Below are positions 25,326 through 35,600 of a stretch of DNA of 64,000 nt, one piece after another. How positions within the stretch are numbered: position 1 is the stretch's first letter; every line of letters starts with the position of its first letter. Below the pieces are notes generated by a model that was not told the DNA's origin, did not search any database, and saw nothing but the letters and a program-made list of their open reading frames with translations. The DNA is taken from NCBI RefSeq assembly GCF_009884975.1, contig NZ_CP041970.1:3348001-3412000 (forward strand), written 5' to 3'. Position numbers and translations under genes: made by a program. The stretch comes from Acinetobacter dispersus (lineage in GTDB: Bacteria > Pseudomonadota > Gammaproteobacteria > Pseudomonadales > Moraxellaceae).

Positions 25326-26603
25326 TTAAACTTGTGCAAGGGCCTGTTCTAGGTCTGCAATCAGATCATCGACATGCTCAATCCCAATAGATAAACGCAC
25401 TAAGTCTTCACTGACGCCTGCTGATTTGAGCTCTTCTGCATTGAGTTGGCGGTGGGTTGTCGTGGCTGGATGGCAAGCTAGACTTTTGGCATCTCCGATA
25501 TTCACCAGACGCGTAAATAGCTGTAATGCATCAATAAAGCGGGTGCCGCCTGCCAGACCATCCTGAACACCGAAAGAAAGGATTGCAGAAGGTTTACCTT
25601 TCACATACTTTTGTGCCAAATGGTGCTGCGGATGGTCTTTTAGACCAGCATAATTTACCCACTTCACTTTTGCATGTTGTTTTAAATATTCGGCAATTTT
25701 GATGGCATTTTCAGTATGACGTTCCATCCGCAGATTTAAGGTTTCCAGTCCTTGTAGGATCAAGAATACGCTTAATGGACTAATTGCCGCACCGGTATTA
25801 CGTAATGGCACCACGCGCGCACGCGCAATAAAAGCGGCTTCACCCAATACTTCGACATAATTCACGCCGTGATAGCTTGGGTCAGGTGTATTTAAAGCTT
25901 TAAAGCGTTCAGGATATTTGCCCCAAGGAAACTTGCCGCTATCGACAATCACGCCACCGATGCTATTGCCATGTCCGCCGATATATTTGGTCAGAGAATG
26001 CACAATAATGTCGGCACCAAATTCAAATGGCTTTAATAAGGCAGGTGTCGCTACGGTATTATCAACAATAACAGGCACGCCATACTCATGGGCAATCTTG
26101 GCAATCGCTTCAAGGTCGATAATATTGCCAAGGGGATTACCAATCGATTCAACAAAGACCAGTTTGGTCTTTTCATCAATAATCTGACGCAATGCTTCAG
26201 GATTTTGATAATCGAAGAAACGCACTTCAATGCCTTGCTTTGGCAGTGTGTGCGCAAATAAATTATAAGTCCCACCGTATAAGGTCGATACGGATGCGAT
26301 ATTGTCACCTGCTTCGGCAATGGTTTGAATCGCGTAAGTAATTGCTGCCATGCCTGATGCTAAAGCTAGTGCCCCAATGCCACCTTCAAGTGCCGCAATA
26401 CGCTGTTCAAGTACGGCAGTGGTCGGGTTCATAATACGGGTATAGATATTTCCTTGAACTTTAAGATCAAACAAGTCTGCCCCATGTTGTGTATTATCAA
26501 AGGCATAAGAGGTGGTTTGATAAATCGGCACTGCCACTGCTTTGGTGGTTGCTTCTGGTGAATATCCCGCATGAATGGCTAAAGTTTCATCTTTATAGGT
26601 CAT
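25326..26603 (-). CDS. metY: O-acetylhomoserine aminocarboxypropyltransferase (homocysteine synthase)
   Basis: A 425-residue PLP enzyme of the Cys/Met metabolism family that makes homocysteine from O-acetyl- or O-succinylhomoserine and sulfide. PLP is bound by Lys206 in HSLTKYIGGHGNSIGG; SGMAAITYAI and the RIMNPTT substrate segment are also typical. The 425-residue length and the insert PWGKYPERFKALNTPDPSYHGV mark the MetY rather than MetB/MetC branch. I chose ATG at 26603 (MTYKDETLAIHAG), since the upstream extension is unlike the family and begins with TTG. Diverges from ettA. It would use sulfide produced from sulfate imported with the Sbp protein encoded at 44.8 kb. Confidence 0.9.
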   Translation of the reverse strand: MTYKDETLAIHAGYSPEATTKAVAVPIYQTTSYAFDNTQHGADLFDLKVQGNIYTRIMNPTTAVLEQRIAALEGGIGALALASGMAAITYAIQTIAEAGDNIASVSTLYGGTYNLFAHTLPKQGIEVRFFDYQNPEALRQIIDEKTKLVFVESIGNPLGNIIDLEAIAKIAHEYGVPVIVDNTVATPALLKPFEFGADIIVHSLTKYIGGHGNSIGGVIVDSGKFPWGKYPERFKALNTPDPSYHGVNYVEVLGEAAFIARARVVPLRNTGAAISPLSVFLILQGLETLNLRMERHTENAIKIAEYLKQHAKVKWVNYAGLKDHPQHHLAQKYVKGKPSAILSFGVQDGLAGGTRFIDALQLFTRLVNIGDAKSLACHPATTTHRQLNAEELKSAGVSEDLVRLSIGIEHVDDLIADLEQALAQV

Positions 26604-26901
26604 GATTACATCATCTACGTGTGTTAAATATTGATCGAGTCTAGCGTATATTTTATCCAAAATGGTGCATATTTTTTGCGCTTGATAGTGATTTTAGTGA
26701 TATAGCCTGCCTTTAGCCGTTGCAATTATTTTTGAAAATGACGAAATAATTCAAACCTGTAATGTCTTGCAAAAGAAAATCCTTTGATCCAGACAAACAA
26801 ATGTCATCTTAACTTCAAGTCAATTGGGTTTTCAGCGTATAATACGCCGATTATTTTATTCGCTATTTTGCGATGTATTCGTTTTTCTTGAGGAGTCCTG
26901 C

Positions 26902-28563
26902 GTGGCCCAATATATTTATACGATGAATCGAGTGTCGAAAATGGTTCCGCCTAAGCGCGAAATCTTGAAAGACATCTCTTTATCATTTTTCCCAGGCGCA
27001 AAAATTGGTGTGCTTGGTTTGAACGGTGCTGGTAAGTCAACCTTACTCCGTATTATGGCTGGCGTAGATAAAGATTTCTCAGGTGAAGCTCGTGCACAAC
27101 CAGGAATCAAGATCGGCTACTTAGAACAAGAACCGCCACTCGACCCAACTAAAGACGTTCGTGGTAACGTTGAAGATGGTGTGCGTGAAGCACTTGATGC
27201 TTTAGCTCGTCTTGATCAAGTTTTTGCTGAATATGCTGAGCCTGATGCAGATTTTGATGCGCTTGCAAAAGAGCAGGAAAAATTAGAGTCAATTATCCAT
27301 GCTTGGGATGCGCATAACCTGAATAACCAGCTTGAAATTGCTGCTGATGCATTGAATCTTCCAGCTTGGGATGCAGATGTATCATTGCTTTCAGGTGGTG
27401 AGCGCCGTCGTGTTGCATTATGTCGTTTATTGCTTTCTAAGCCAGATATGTTGCTTCTTGACGAACCGACGAACCATTTAGATGCTGAATCAGTTTCTTG
27501 GTTAGAACGTTTCTTGAAAGACTTCCCAGGCACAATCGTTGCGATTACGCATGACCGTTATTTCTTAGATAACGTCGCTGAGTGGATTCTTGAACTTGAC
27601 CGTGGCATGGGTATTCCTTATCAAGGTAACTATTCTTCTTGGTTAGAACAAAAGAATGCGCGTTTAGAGCAAGAAAACAAGCAAGAAGAATCTTTTGCTA
27701 AGGCATTGAAAAAAGAACTGGAATGGGTTCGTTCAAATGCCAAAGGTCAGCAAAAGAAAAACAAAGCGCGTATGGAGCGTTTTGAAGAACTTAACTCACG
27801 TGAATTCCAACAGCGTAACGAAACTTCTGAAATTTATATTCCACCTGGCCCGCGCCTAGGCAATAAAGTTGTAGAAGTTGAAGGCATCAGTAAATCATTT
27901 GATGGTCGTCTGCTTTATAAGGATTTAACCTTTACCATCCCGCCTACAGCGATTGTCGGTATTGTTGGTCCGAACGGTGCAGGTAAGACAACGCTATTCC
28001 GTATGATGACTGGTGAACAGCAACCAGATACGGGTACTGTGACTTTAGGTGAGTCAGTTAAAGTGGCTTACGTGGGTCAGATCCGTGATACTTTGGATAA
28101 TAATAAAACCGTTTGGGAAGAAGTTTCTGGCGGTTTAGATATCCTAAAAATCGGCGAATACGAAATTGCATCGCGTGCTTATATTGGTCGCTTTAACTTT
28201 AAAGGCCAAGATCAACAAAAACGTGTAGGCGAATTATCAGGTGGTGAGCGTAACCGTTTACAACTTGCGAAAATCTTACAGTTGGGTGCAAACGTTATCT
28301 TACTGGATGAGCCATCAAACGACTTGGATATCGAAACTTTACGTGCACTTGAGGATGCAATTCTTGTATTCCCTGGTACAGTGATGGTGGTATCGCATGA
28401 CCGTTGGTTCCTTGACCGTATTGCAACGCATATCTTGTCATTTGAAAACGAACAGCCTGAGTTCTACGAAGGTAACTATGCCGAATATGAAGCATACCGT
28501 CAGTCGCGTTTAGGTGATGCAGCAGTAGCAAAACGTTCTAAATATAAAAAGATTACAGGTTAA
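26902..28563 (+). CDS. ettA: Energy-dependent translational throttle protein EttA (ABC-F)
   Basis: A 553-residue soluble ATPase with two ABC domains joined by a linker; it binds the ribosomal E site and gates the first elongation step according to energy charge. First domain: Walker A GLNGAGKST, signature LSGGERRR, Walker B LLLDEPTNHLD. Second: GPNGAGKTT, LSGGERNR, VILLDEPSNDLD. The start is GTG at 26902, giving the conserved VAQYIYTMNRVSK N-terminus, with AGGAG six bases upstream. A longer reading frame from 26824 has no family similarity. No membrane segments. Monocistronic. Confidence 0.96.
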   Translation: MAQYIYTMNRVSKMVPPKREILKDISLSFFPGAKIGVLGLNGAGKSTLLRIMAGVDKDFSGEARAQPGIKIGYLEQEPPLDPTKDVRGNVEDGVREALDALARLDQVFAEYAEPDADFDALAKEQEKLESIIHAWDAHNLNNQLEIAADALNLPAWDADVSLLSGGERRRVALCRLLLSKPDMLLLDEPTNHLDAESVSWLERFLKDFPGTIVAITHDRYFLDNVAEWILELDRGMGIPYQGNYSSWLEQKNARLEQENKQEESFAKALKKELEWVRSNAKGQQKKNKARMERFEELNSREFQQRNETSEIYIPPGPRLGNKVVEVEGISKSFDGRLLYKDLTFTIPPTAIVGIVGPNGAGKTTLFRMMTGEQQPDTGTVTLGESVKVAYVGQIRDTLDNNKTVWEEVSGGLDILKIGEYEIASRAYIGRFNFKGQDQQKRVGELSGGERNRLQLAKILQLGANVILLDEPSNDLDIETLRALEDAILVFPGTVMVVSHDRWFLDRIATHILSFENEQPEFYEGNYAEYEAYRQSRLGDAAVAKRSKYKKITG

Positions 28564-28574
28564 TTCCTGCCAAT

Positions 28575-28604
28575 AAAAAAACCAGCTTTCGAGCTGGTTT
28601 TTTT
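28575..28604. terminator. Terminator after ettA
   Basis: Stem AAACCAGCT/AGCTGGTTT with a TTCG loop and T-tracts on both strands; it may also serve the convergent lipoprotein gene. Confidence 0.93.
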
Positions 28605-28667
28605 ATGCTTATGAAAAGTTGAGTTAACAGAATCTGCGATATCAATAGACTCGGCTGAATTCGGTAT

Positions 28668-29360
28668 TTATTTATTAAAATCACCCCGCATATCAGACCA
28701 TATTAAGATTGGTGTAACGGTGATGACATCGAAGGCCATAGCTAAAGGATAAAGCACCATGTGGGTCGCACGTTTAACTGGATGCTTGGTGGTGGTCGTT
28801 ATCTGTTGCTGGAGGAGAATTGGATAAGGTTGTGCTAATTTCTGCTGAATTTTTTTGTGATCTAATCCTTGATAAAGCTGTCCTTTGAAAAATACATTGA
28901 TATAAGGATAGGGTGCAGTTTGCTGATTTTGGATCAAATCAAAGTTTTGGCGAAAACCTAAAGATTTTAATAAGACTTTTTGCTTTTGATCGAGATCTAC
29001 CATTCGCGTGTTATAGCGAATTTGTAGTACACCACTGAAATGATTCGGATCATCCATCGTCAGTACCAGAGGCAAGGGACTGGTTAAACTGCGTTGTTCT
29101 GCTGGAATCGCATTGAGCAGTGTTAAGAGCTGGGCACTGCCGTCAGTCATTAAATAATTAAAATCCTTTCCTATAAACACTAATCCCTGTTCGGTTTGAT
29201 TTTGGACGGCTTGACCTAATGCAATAATCTGATCTTGCTTTAAGGTAATTGATGTCGTCTGTGTGCTTTCTTTTGGAAAAGTTTGGTCCAAAAGGGTGGT
29301 TGCACAACCGCTGAGACCAAGACAGCTTGTGACGAGGAAAAGTGATAAGATTTTATACAT
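28668..29360 (-). CDS. Predicted lipoprotein, YceK/YidQ-like C-terminus
   Basis: A 230-residue exported lipoprotein with lipobox LSGC (Cys19). The mature part is soluble and mixed alpha/beta with no known catalytic motif. Its C-terminal segment LYPLAMAFDVITVTPILIW resembles the hydrophobic end of small YceK/YidQ lipoproteins, but the protein is far longer than those. It lies divergently upstream of the czc locus, with about 150 bases between starts, but no functional link is shown. Function unknown. Confidence 0.75.
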   Translation of the reverse strand: MYKILSLFLVTSCLGLSGCATTLLDQTFPKESTQTTSITLKQDQIIALGQAVQNQTEQGLVFIGKDFNYLMTDGSAQLLTLLNAIPAEQRSLTSPLPLVLTMDDPNHFSGVLQIRYNTRMVDLDQKQKVLLKSLGFRQNFDLIQNQQTAPYPYINVFFKGQLYQGLDHKKIQQKLAQPYPILLQQQITTTTKHPVKRATHMVLYPLAMAFDVITVTPILIWSDMRGDFNK

Positions 29361-29446
29361 ATGGATGGCTCAAAAGTTAGGAAAGTTCTTTCTCTTTAGA
29401 ATAAAAAACTGTTTTAAATCAGAAGGAAATTTGTACAAAAAAGTTT

Positions 29447-29461
29447 TGTAATTTTATTACA
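29447..29461. promoter_or_regulatory. Inverted repeat upstream of czcI
   Basis: TGTAAT-TTT-ATTACA, a perfect 15-base dyad centred on the likely -35 region, with TATAGT at 29476-29481 as a -10 candidate. It is placed where a metal-responsive regulator could bind the czc promoter; the regulator is not in the window. Confidence 0.45.
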
Positions 29462-29507
29462 TTGGCATAGCCTGCTATAGTGCGTTTGTGCAATTTACTG
29501 TAAGGGT

Positions 29508-29912
29508 GTGCTGTTGCAACGCTCAACGATTTTTGTGACCGTCTTGCTGAGTTTGTTCATGTTCCAAAGTTTCTGGAATGTGGCTGCAGCTTATTGCGCG
29601 CATGAAAAGTCGGGTGAATACAGTACTTCGAATCATTTCGGGCATCACGTTCCTGAAAATGTACAGGTTTCTGAGAAGTATTCAAAACTGGTGGATCAAT
29701 ACGCTTCGGATTTACCGATGCCTTTGAGCTTGCAGGATCACCATGATCATTTGCCTTCTTGTTTTCATGTGGTTGTGACCGAAGCACAGCAACAGTTGAA
29801 TGAACCTATTTTGCGGACTCATGAAGCACAACCAAAATACTACTGGTCCAATTCCTACCAGTCCCCGCATTTATCAGAACTAAATCCTCCCCCTGTATTG
29901 ACCCCGCTATAG
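29508..29912 (+). CDS. czcI: CzcI-like periplasmic protein of the cation-efflux locus
   Basis: A 134-residue exported protein with a signal sequence (about 8-28, ending AAAYC) followed by CAHEKSGEY and HFGHHVPE, the Cys/His pattern of CzcI-type proteins that precede czcCBA. Further His-rich segments (DHHDHLPSCFH) suggest metal binding. The family is thought to modulate czc expression; the mechanism is not settled. Start is GTG at 29508, or TTG at 29514, which sits better relative to AAGGG at 29502-29506. It is 53 bases upstream of czcC. Similarity beyond the N-terminus is weak. Confidence 0.75.
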   Translation: MLLQRSTIFVTVLLSLFMFQSFWNVAAAYCAHEKSGEYSTSNHFGHHVPENVQVSEKYSKLVDQYASDLPMPLSLQDHHDHLPSCFHVVVTEAQQQLNEPILRTHEAQPKYYWSNSYQSPHLSELNPPPVLTPL

Positions 29913-29957
29913 GTGGGGTAGCCGAAAAATAGCCCACCGCAACCTTATTATTTGCGG
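29912..29957 (+). promoter_or_regulatory. Overlapping hairpins between czcI and czcC
   Basis: Two hairpins, GGTGGG/CCCACC (29912-29938) and CCGCAA/TTGCGG (29937-29957), share two bases and so exclude each other in full form. The second ends nine bases before the czcC ATG, so it could limit ribosome access. Confidence 0.4.
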
Positions 29958-29965
29958 GGCTTTAT

Positions 29966-31387
29966 ATGTCTTTAAATTTAAATCAGTGTATCTATGCATT
30001 TAAGAAAAATGCAGTAGAACATCGTACGCCTTCATTGGCATTCAAATGGCCAGTCTTAGCGATTGCTTTAACGGCTGTGATTTATAGTCAATCTACAGCA
30101 GCAGAGGCTTTGCTTGATGTAAATCATGCTTCGACTCAGGCGGCACAGCGAAACCTGAATTTTGAGCAAATCTTGCAGGATGTGAAGCAATATCAAGCTG
30201 GCACAGGGGTGTGGCAAACACAGCAAGGAATCGCTGAGGCCAATGTAAAACAAGCGGGGTTATGGTCGAACCCAAGTTTTTCGATTCAGCAAACCGACTT
30301 TAGGTCGGGTAAAGATAAAGAGCTGGAGTTTGGTGTTTCTCAGAAATTGGATATTTTTGGTGAACGCCGTGCTGCGGTTAAGCTTGCCGATATACAAGCA
30401 TCTCAAGTGGGGCTTAATCAGGAACTCTATAACGCGCAACTTGAGTTAGCGGTGAAATATCTGTGGTCACAAGTGGTGGTGTTGGAGCTTGAGCATGATG
30501 TAGTTCAGGCACAATTAAAAACCAGTCAAGCGACCTTGGATGCAACACGCTTGAGACTCAAAGCCGGCAGTATTGCGCAGGTCGATTTAGACCGTACCTT
30601 GATGGCACATATTGAAAACCAACGTTTATTCCAGCAGACCGAGCTGGCATTAGCCACTGCAAAGCGTCAATTGGCAAATCTGTGGGGTAGTACGGACGGT
30701 CGATTCTCCGCTCAGGCAAGCAATGTATGGCCGCAACAGAAAGATTTGCAAGATTACTTGCAGAACAACTTATTTGAGCGTGCCATTCAACTGGATATCG
30801 TACGTCAAAAAGCCAATATCGATTATTTAAAAGTATCGAATCGACCGAATCCGACGGTCAATTTAGGCATGGTGCAAAGTAAAAGCGCAGAAACAAATTC
30901 GACGGATAACAAGTTCAGAGTCGGCATTGATATTCCGTTGAATATTTTTAATCGCCAGCAATATTCATTGCGTATTGCCAATGCCAAGCAAGATCTACTG
31001 GTTAAGCAGCAACAGTTTTATAAGCAACAAAACTTAAATGCGATTCAGACTTTAACTGCAGAGTTATCTGGTCTAAAGCAACAATTTGATCTGGTCAATC
31101 AGCGACAAATTCCTTTGTCTGAAACGGTGCAAGAGAAAATGCTACTCGGTTTCAAAGTCGGTAAATATGCAATTACCGATGTGCAGCAAGCCACCATGCA
31201 ATTGCAGGATCAACGTTTAAATAAGGTGCAGTTACTTAAAAGTGCATGGCAAAAACAGATTGAGGCAGAGAGTTTAGCACTGGGAATTGAACCGAGTATG
31301 GTGAGTTCAAGTGATGCATTAAATCAAATTAATCAGACCCTTTGGAAAGATACCAATAACCTTCCCACTGTAATAGGAGCAGAATAA
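29966..31387 (+). CDS. czcC: Outer membrane efflux protein CzcC
   Basis: A 473-residue TolC-family outer membrane factor of a heavy-metal RND efflux system. A basic N-terminal region is followed by a signal sequence (about 28-46, WPVLAIALTAVIYSQSTAAEA) and two OEP repeats with long coiled-coil helices (about 75-260 and 285-445). Features include NPSFSIQQTDFRSGKDKE and GVSQKLDIFGERRAA, typical of CzcC. It forms the exit duct with CzcB and CzcA. The ATG at 29966 lacks a clean ribosome site. Its stop overlaps the czcB start by one base. Confidence 0.92.
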   Translation: MSLNLNQCIYAFKKNAVEHRTPSLAFKWPVLAIALTAVIYSQSTAAEALLDVNHASTQAAQRNLNFEQILQDVKQYQAGTGVWQTQQGIAEANVKQAGLWSNPSFSIQQTDFRSGKDKELEFGVSQKLDIFGERRAAVKLADIQASQVGLNQELYNAQLELAVKYLWSQVVVLELEHDVVQAQLKTSQATLDATRLRLKAGSIAQVDLDRTLMAHIENQRLFQQTELALATAKRQLANLWGSTDGRFSAQASNVWPQQKDLQDYLQNNLFERAIQLDIVRQKANIDYLKVSNRPNPTVNLGMVQSKSAETNSTDNKFRVGIDIPLNIFNRQQYSLRIANAKQDLLVKQQQFYKQQNLNAIQTLTAELSGLKQQFDLVNQRQIPLSETVQEKMLLGFKVGKYAITDVQQATMQLQDQRLNKVQLLKSAWQKQIEAESLALGIEPSMVSSSDALNQINQTLWKDTNNLPTVIGAE

Positions 31388-32622
31388 TGTCGACAAATAA
31401 ATCTAAAAAACAGTGGTTTTGGGTTATTCTGGTTGTCGTGGTTGGCTTAATCCTCAGCGCTTTATTATTTTTTACTGGCAAGAACAAAGCCAGTGGTGAA
31501 GCGGAGGCAGCGGGTGATAGTCATGCCGAAGGCGAAGAAGGTCATACAGAAGGTGAAGCAGGTCATGGTCAAGAAAGTGAGGAGGGCAGTCTGAATCTGA
31601 CCCCAAAACAGATGACTGAGTATGGCGTTAAACTGGCTCAGGTTGGTGTAGGTGAAGTTGGGCAGCAATTTGCTTACCCTGCAAAACTGGTGACCAATAC
31701 TGATCAGCAAGCACATGTTTCAGCCACCTTTGCTGGACGTGTGGAAAGCGTCAATGCAGTATTGGGTCAACAAGTCAAAAAAGGGCAAGTTTTAGCCACT
31801 CTATTTATCCCTGATTTGGTGGATCAACAAGCCAATTTAAGTATTGCCCAAGAAGCTTTAACCCTTGCCCAGCAAGATTATCAACGTGAAAAACAACTTT
31901 GGGAACAAGGCGTTTCTGCGCGTCAGGATTATCAACGTGCTTATAACGCTTATCGTCAGGCACAGATTCAGGTACAAGCTGCACGTAGCCGCTTATCTGC
32001 TCTAGGTGCATCGAGCGGCAGTCAGGGGCGTTATGTTTTGACCGCGCCTTTAAGTGGTGTGGTGAGTTTGAAAGATATTGTAGTTGGCGAACAAATTACT
32101 GCAGATAAGCAGTTATTTGTGATCGATCAACTCGATCAACTCTGGATTGAATTTATCTTACCGAGTGTGAATAACATCAATGTCCAACCAGATCAGCAGA
32201 TCGAGTTTAAGTCGCTGCAAACCAATAATAGCTTTAAAGCACAAATCCAAACTTTAACGACCGCGGCAGATACGCAGACAGGTCGTTTACAGGTTCGTGC
32301 CAAAGTACTGACACCTGCCAAAGAATTACGACCGAATCTGATGGTGAATGTATTGTTGGATGGCACGGATAAAAAACCTGTGCTACGTGTTGCTAAAGCA
32401 GCGATTCAGCAGATCGAGGGCAAAGCTACAGTTTTCGTGGCCAAGCAAGAGAAAGGCCAAATGCATTTCACGCCAACACCTGTACAGCTGGGTAATTACT
32501 CAAGTGATGGGCTTTGGGTCGAAATTCAATCTGGCCTGACTGAAAAACAGCAATATGTTAGTCAGGGTAGTTTCCTTTTGAAATCTGAGATTGAGAAAGG
32601 AGAGGCCGAGCATGGACACTAA
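31387..32622 (+). CDS. czcB: Periplasmic adaptor CzcB
   Basis: A 411-residue membrane fusion protein linking CzcA to CzcC. An N-terminal membrane anchor (about 11-29) is followed by a Glu/His/Gly-rich linker (about 38-70), a plausible metal-binding stretch. The lipoyl/barrel-sandwich halves flank a coiled coil (about 140-200), and beta-barrel and proximal domains follow. The start overlaps the czcC stop (TAATG), and czcA begins 11 bases before its end. The C-terminal tail is again Glu/His-rich. This tight overlap shows the three pump components are translated together. Confidence 0.92.
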   Translation: MSTNKSKKQWFWVILVVVVGLILSALLFFTGKNKASGEAEAAGDSHAEGEEGHTEGEAGHGQESEEGSLNLTPKQMTEYGVKLAQVGVGEVGQQFAYPAKLVTNTDQQAHVSATFAGRVESVNAVLGQQVKKGQVLATLFIPDLVDQQANLSIAQEALTLAQQDYQREKQLWEQGVSARQDYQRAYNAYRQAQIQVQAARSRLSALGASSGSQGRYVLTAPLSGVVSLKDIVVGEQITADKQLFVIDQLDQLWIEFILPSVNNINVQPDQQIEFKSLQTNNSFKAQIQTLTTAADTQTGRLQVRAKVLTPAKELRPNLMVNVLLDGTDKKPVLRVAKAAIQQIEGKATVFVAKQEKGQMHFTPTPVQLGNYSSDGLWVEIQSGLTEKQQYVSQGSFLLKSEIEKGEAEHGH

Positions 32623-35600
32623 AGATAATTTGGGGCTTCCACCTGCGGAAGGCCTATTTGACCGTATTATTCAATTTTCCATTCGCAATGCGATTTGGGT
32701 CATGCTATTTGTCGTCGCATGGATTGGTGTCGGAATTTATAGCTATCAGAAGCTTTCAATTGATGCCGTTCCTGACATTACCAATGTACAGGTGCAAATT
32801 AACAGTCAGGCGGGTGGATTTACCGCCCCCGAAGTTGAACAACGGATTACCTATCCGATTGAAAATGCCATGTCGGGTATTCCTAATCTGGAACAAACTC
32901 GTTCGATTTCCCGTTACGGCTTATCTCAAGTCACGGTGATTTTTAAAGATGGTACCGATATCTATTGGGCACGTCAGCTGATTAACCAGCGTTTACAAGA
33001 AGCTAAAAGTGCCTTGCCTGATGATATTGATCCACAAATGTCACCAATTTCGACAGGTCTCGGTGAGATTTATCAGTGGGTGGTCAAGGCTGAACCAAAT
33101 GCCAAAAAGGCAGATGGTACACCGTATCAAGCCATGGACTTACGTGAAATTCAGGACTGGATTATTCGCCCTCAATTACAACGTGTGCCGGGTGTTGCTG
33201 AAATCAATACGATTGGTGGATACAACAAGACCTATGTGGTTTCTCCTGACCTGAAACGTTTGCAACAACTGCAAATACCATTAACAGATTTGCAAACTGT
33301 ACTCACTGAAAACAATGAAAACCGTGGTGCCGGTTTTATTGAAGAAAATGGGCAGCAACTCACCGTTCGTATTCCGGGCATGTTAAAGACCGTACAGGAC
33401 ATTGAGAATGTCACGGTCAGTACCAAGAATGGTTTACCGATTCGTGTTGCCGATGTTGCAACAGTTTCGATTGGGCATGATCTAAGAACAGGTGGTGCAA
33501 CCTACAACGGTGAAGAAACCGTACTCGGTATTGCCATGATGATGATGGGCGAGAACAGTAAATCTATCGCCCAAGCCTTAGATAGCAAGATGCAGGAAAT
33601 CAAACGCTCATTACCTGAAGGTGTGGTGATTGAAACCGTATACAACCGTAGTCATCTAGTTGATAAAGCCATTAAAACGGTGGCCAAGAACCTGATTGAA
33701 GGTGCAATCCTTGTCATTGTGATCCTATTTGTGTTCTTGGGGAACTTCCGTGCTGCACTGATTACCGCCTGTATTATTCCGCTGTCGATGTTATTTACGC
33801 TGACAGGCATGGCAGAGCAAAAGATCAGTGCCAACTTGATGAGTTTGGGGGCATTGGATTTCGGGATTATTGTCGATGGTGCGGTGGTGATTGTCGAAAA
33901 CTGTATTCGACGATTGGCAGAAGCACAACATCATAAAGGTCGACTACTAACCCGTTCAGAACGTTTTACCGAAGTCTTCTTGGCAGCAAAACAAGCCCGA
34001 CGTCCGCTGATTTTTGGACAAATCATCATTATGGTGGTGTATTTGCCAATCTTTGCGCTAGCAGGTGTGGAAGCAAAAATGTTCCATCCTATGGCGGTGA
34101 CAGTGGTATTGGCATTAATCGGAGCAATCATTTTATCTGTGACTTTTGTTCCTGCAGCGGTGGCTTTATTTGTCACAGGCGAGGTAAAAGAAAAAGAAAG
34201 TCGCTGGATGGCTGCATTGAAACGCAATTATGAGGCCTTGTTGGATAAAGCCTATGCCTTTCGTTATGTGGTGGTGGCAGGTGCAGTGACTATTTTGATA
34301 CTCACTGCTGCGATTGGTTCGCGTGTCGGGAGTGAGTTTGCACCGCAACTGAGTGAAGGAGACTTTGCTTTACAATTGATGCGTGCACCGAGTACGGGGA
34401 TTGAAGAGTCGCTCAAAATTCAGGAAAGTGTTGAAAAGCAGTTGCTTGCAGAATTTCCTGAAATCAAAGCAATTTTTGCGCGTACAGGAACGGCCGAAGT
34501 AGCAACAGATGTAATGCCTCCGAATATTTCTGATGCAATCGTTCTGTTAAAACCGCGTGATCAATGGCCCGATAAGTCGGAAACCATCGATGAGTTGCGT
34601 AGCAAAATGTTGGCTTATGTTGAGAAAATTCCTGGCAATAACAGTGAGTTTTCACAACCGATTGAATTACGTTTCAACGAACTGATCTCAGGGGTGCGTA
34701 GTGATATTGGGGTGAAAATTTTTGGTGATGATATGCAGGTATTGAACCAAGAAGCAGAAAAAGTCGCTCAAACCTTAAGAACCATCACAGGCTCAAGTGA
34801 AGTGAAGGTTGAGCAAACTGACGGCTTACCTTTGCTCAATGTTGATATTGATCATGCATTGGCTGCGCAATATGGTTTATCAGTGAAATCAATTCAAGAT
34901 TTAGTTGCGGCAAGTATCGGCGGACAAAGTGTTGGGCAGATTTTACAGGGTGACCGTCGCTTCGATTTTGTGGTGCGTTTAGATGACGTGATGCGGACCC
35001 CTCAGCAATTAGCCATGCTGCCGATTCAACTACCGAATGGTGGTCTGATCAAATTGCAAGATGTGGCTAAAGTTGAAAATATCTTGGGTTTGGCACAGCT
35101 TAGTCGTGAGAATGGGAAGCGTCGTGTTGTCGTGACCACCAACGTACGCGATCGTGATTTGGGTTCGTTCGTGGGAGAGATGCAGCAGAAACTTGCACAG
35201 CAAAAATTACCAAGTGGTTATTGGCTTGGTTATGGCGGTCAGTTTGAAAATCTGGCCTCTGCTAAAGCCAGAATGCAAATTGTGGTGCCATTGGCATTGC
35301 TGATGATCTTTGTTCTGTTAATGGCAGTGTTTAATAATTTTAAAGAAAGCTTGCTGGTGTTTAGTGGCGTGCCATTTGCCTTGTCAGGCGGTTTGGTGGC
35401 GCTGTGGTTACGCGATATTCCATTGTCGATGTCTGCGGGTGTTGGCTTTATTGCGCTATCTGGCGTGGCCGTATTGAATGGTCTGGTGATGCTGAGCTTT
35501 ATCAAAGAGCTGAGAGAACAATACGATGTCCATTATGCAACATGGCATGGCGCCGTATTGCGTCTACGACCTGTTCTAATGACGGCTTTTGTCGCATCGC

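Noticed and set aside
26824..26901. N-terminal extension of ettA
   Set aside because: EttA begins at the conserved VAQYIYTMNRV from GTG 26902, which has a well-placed AGGAG.
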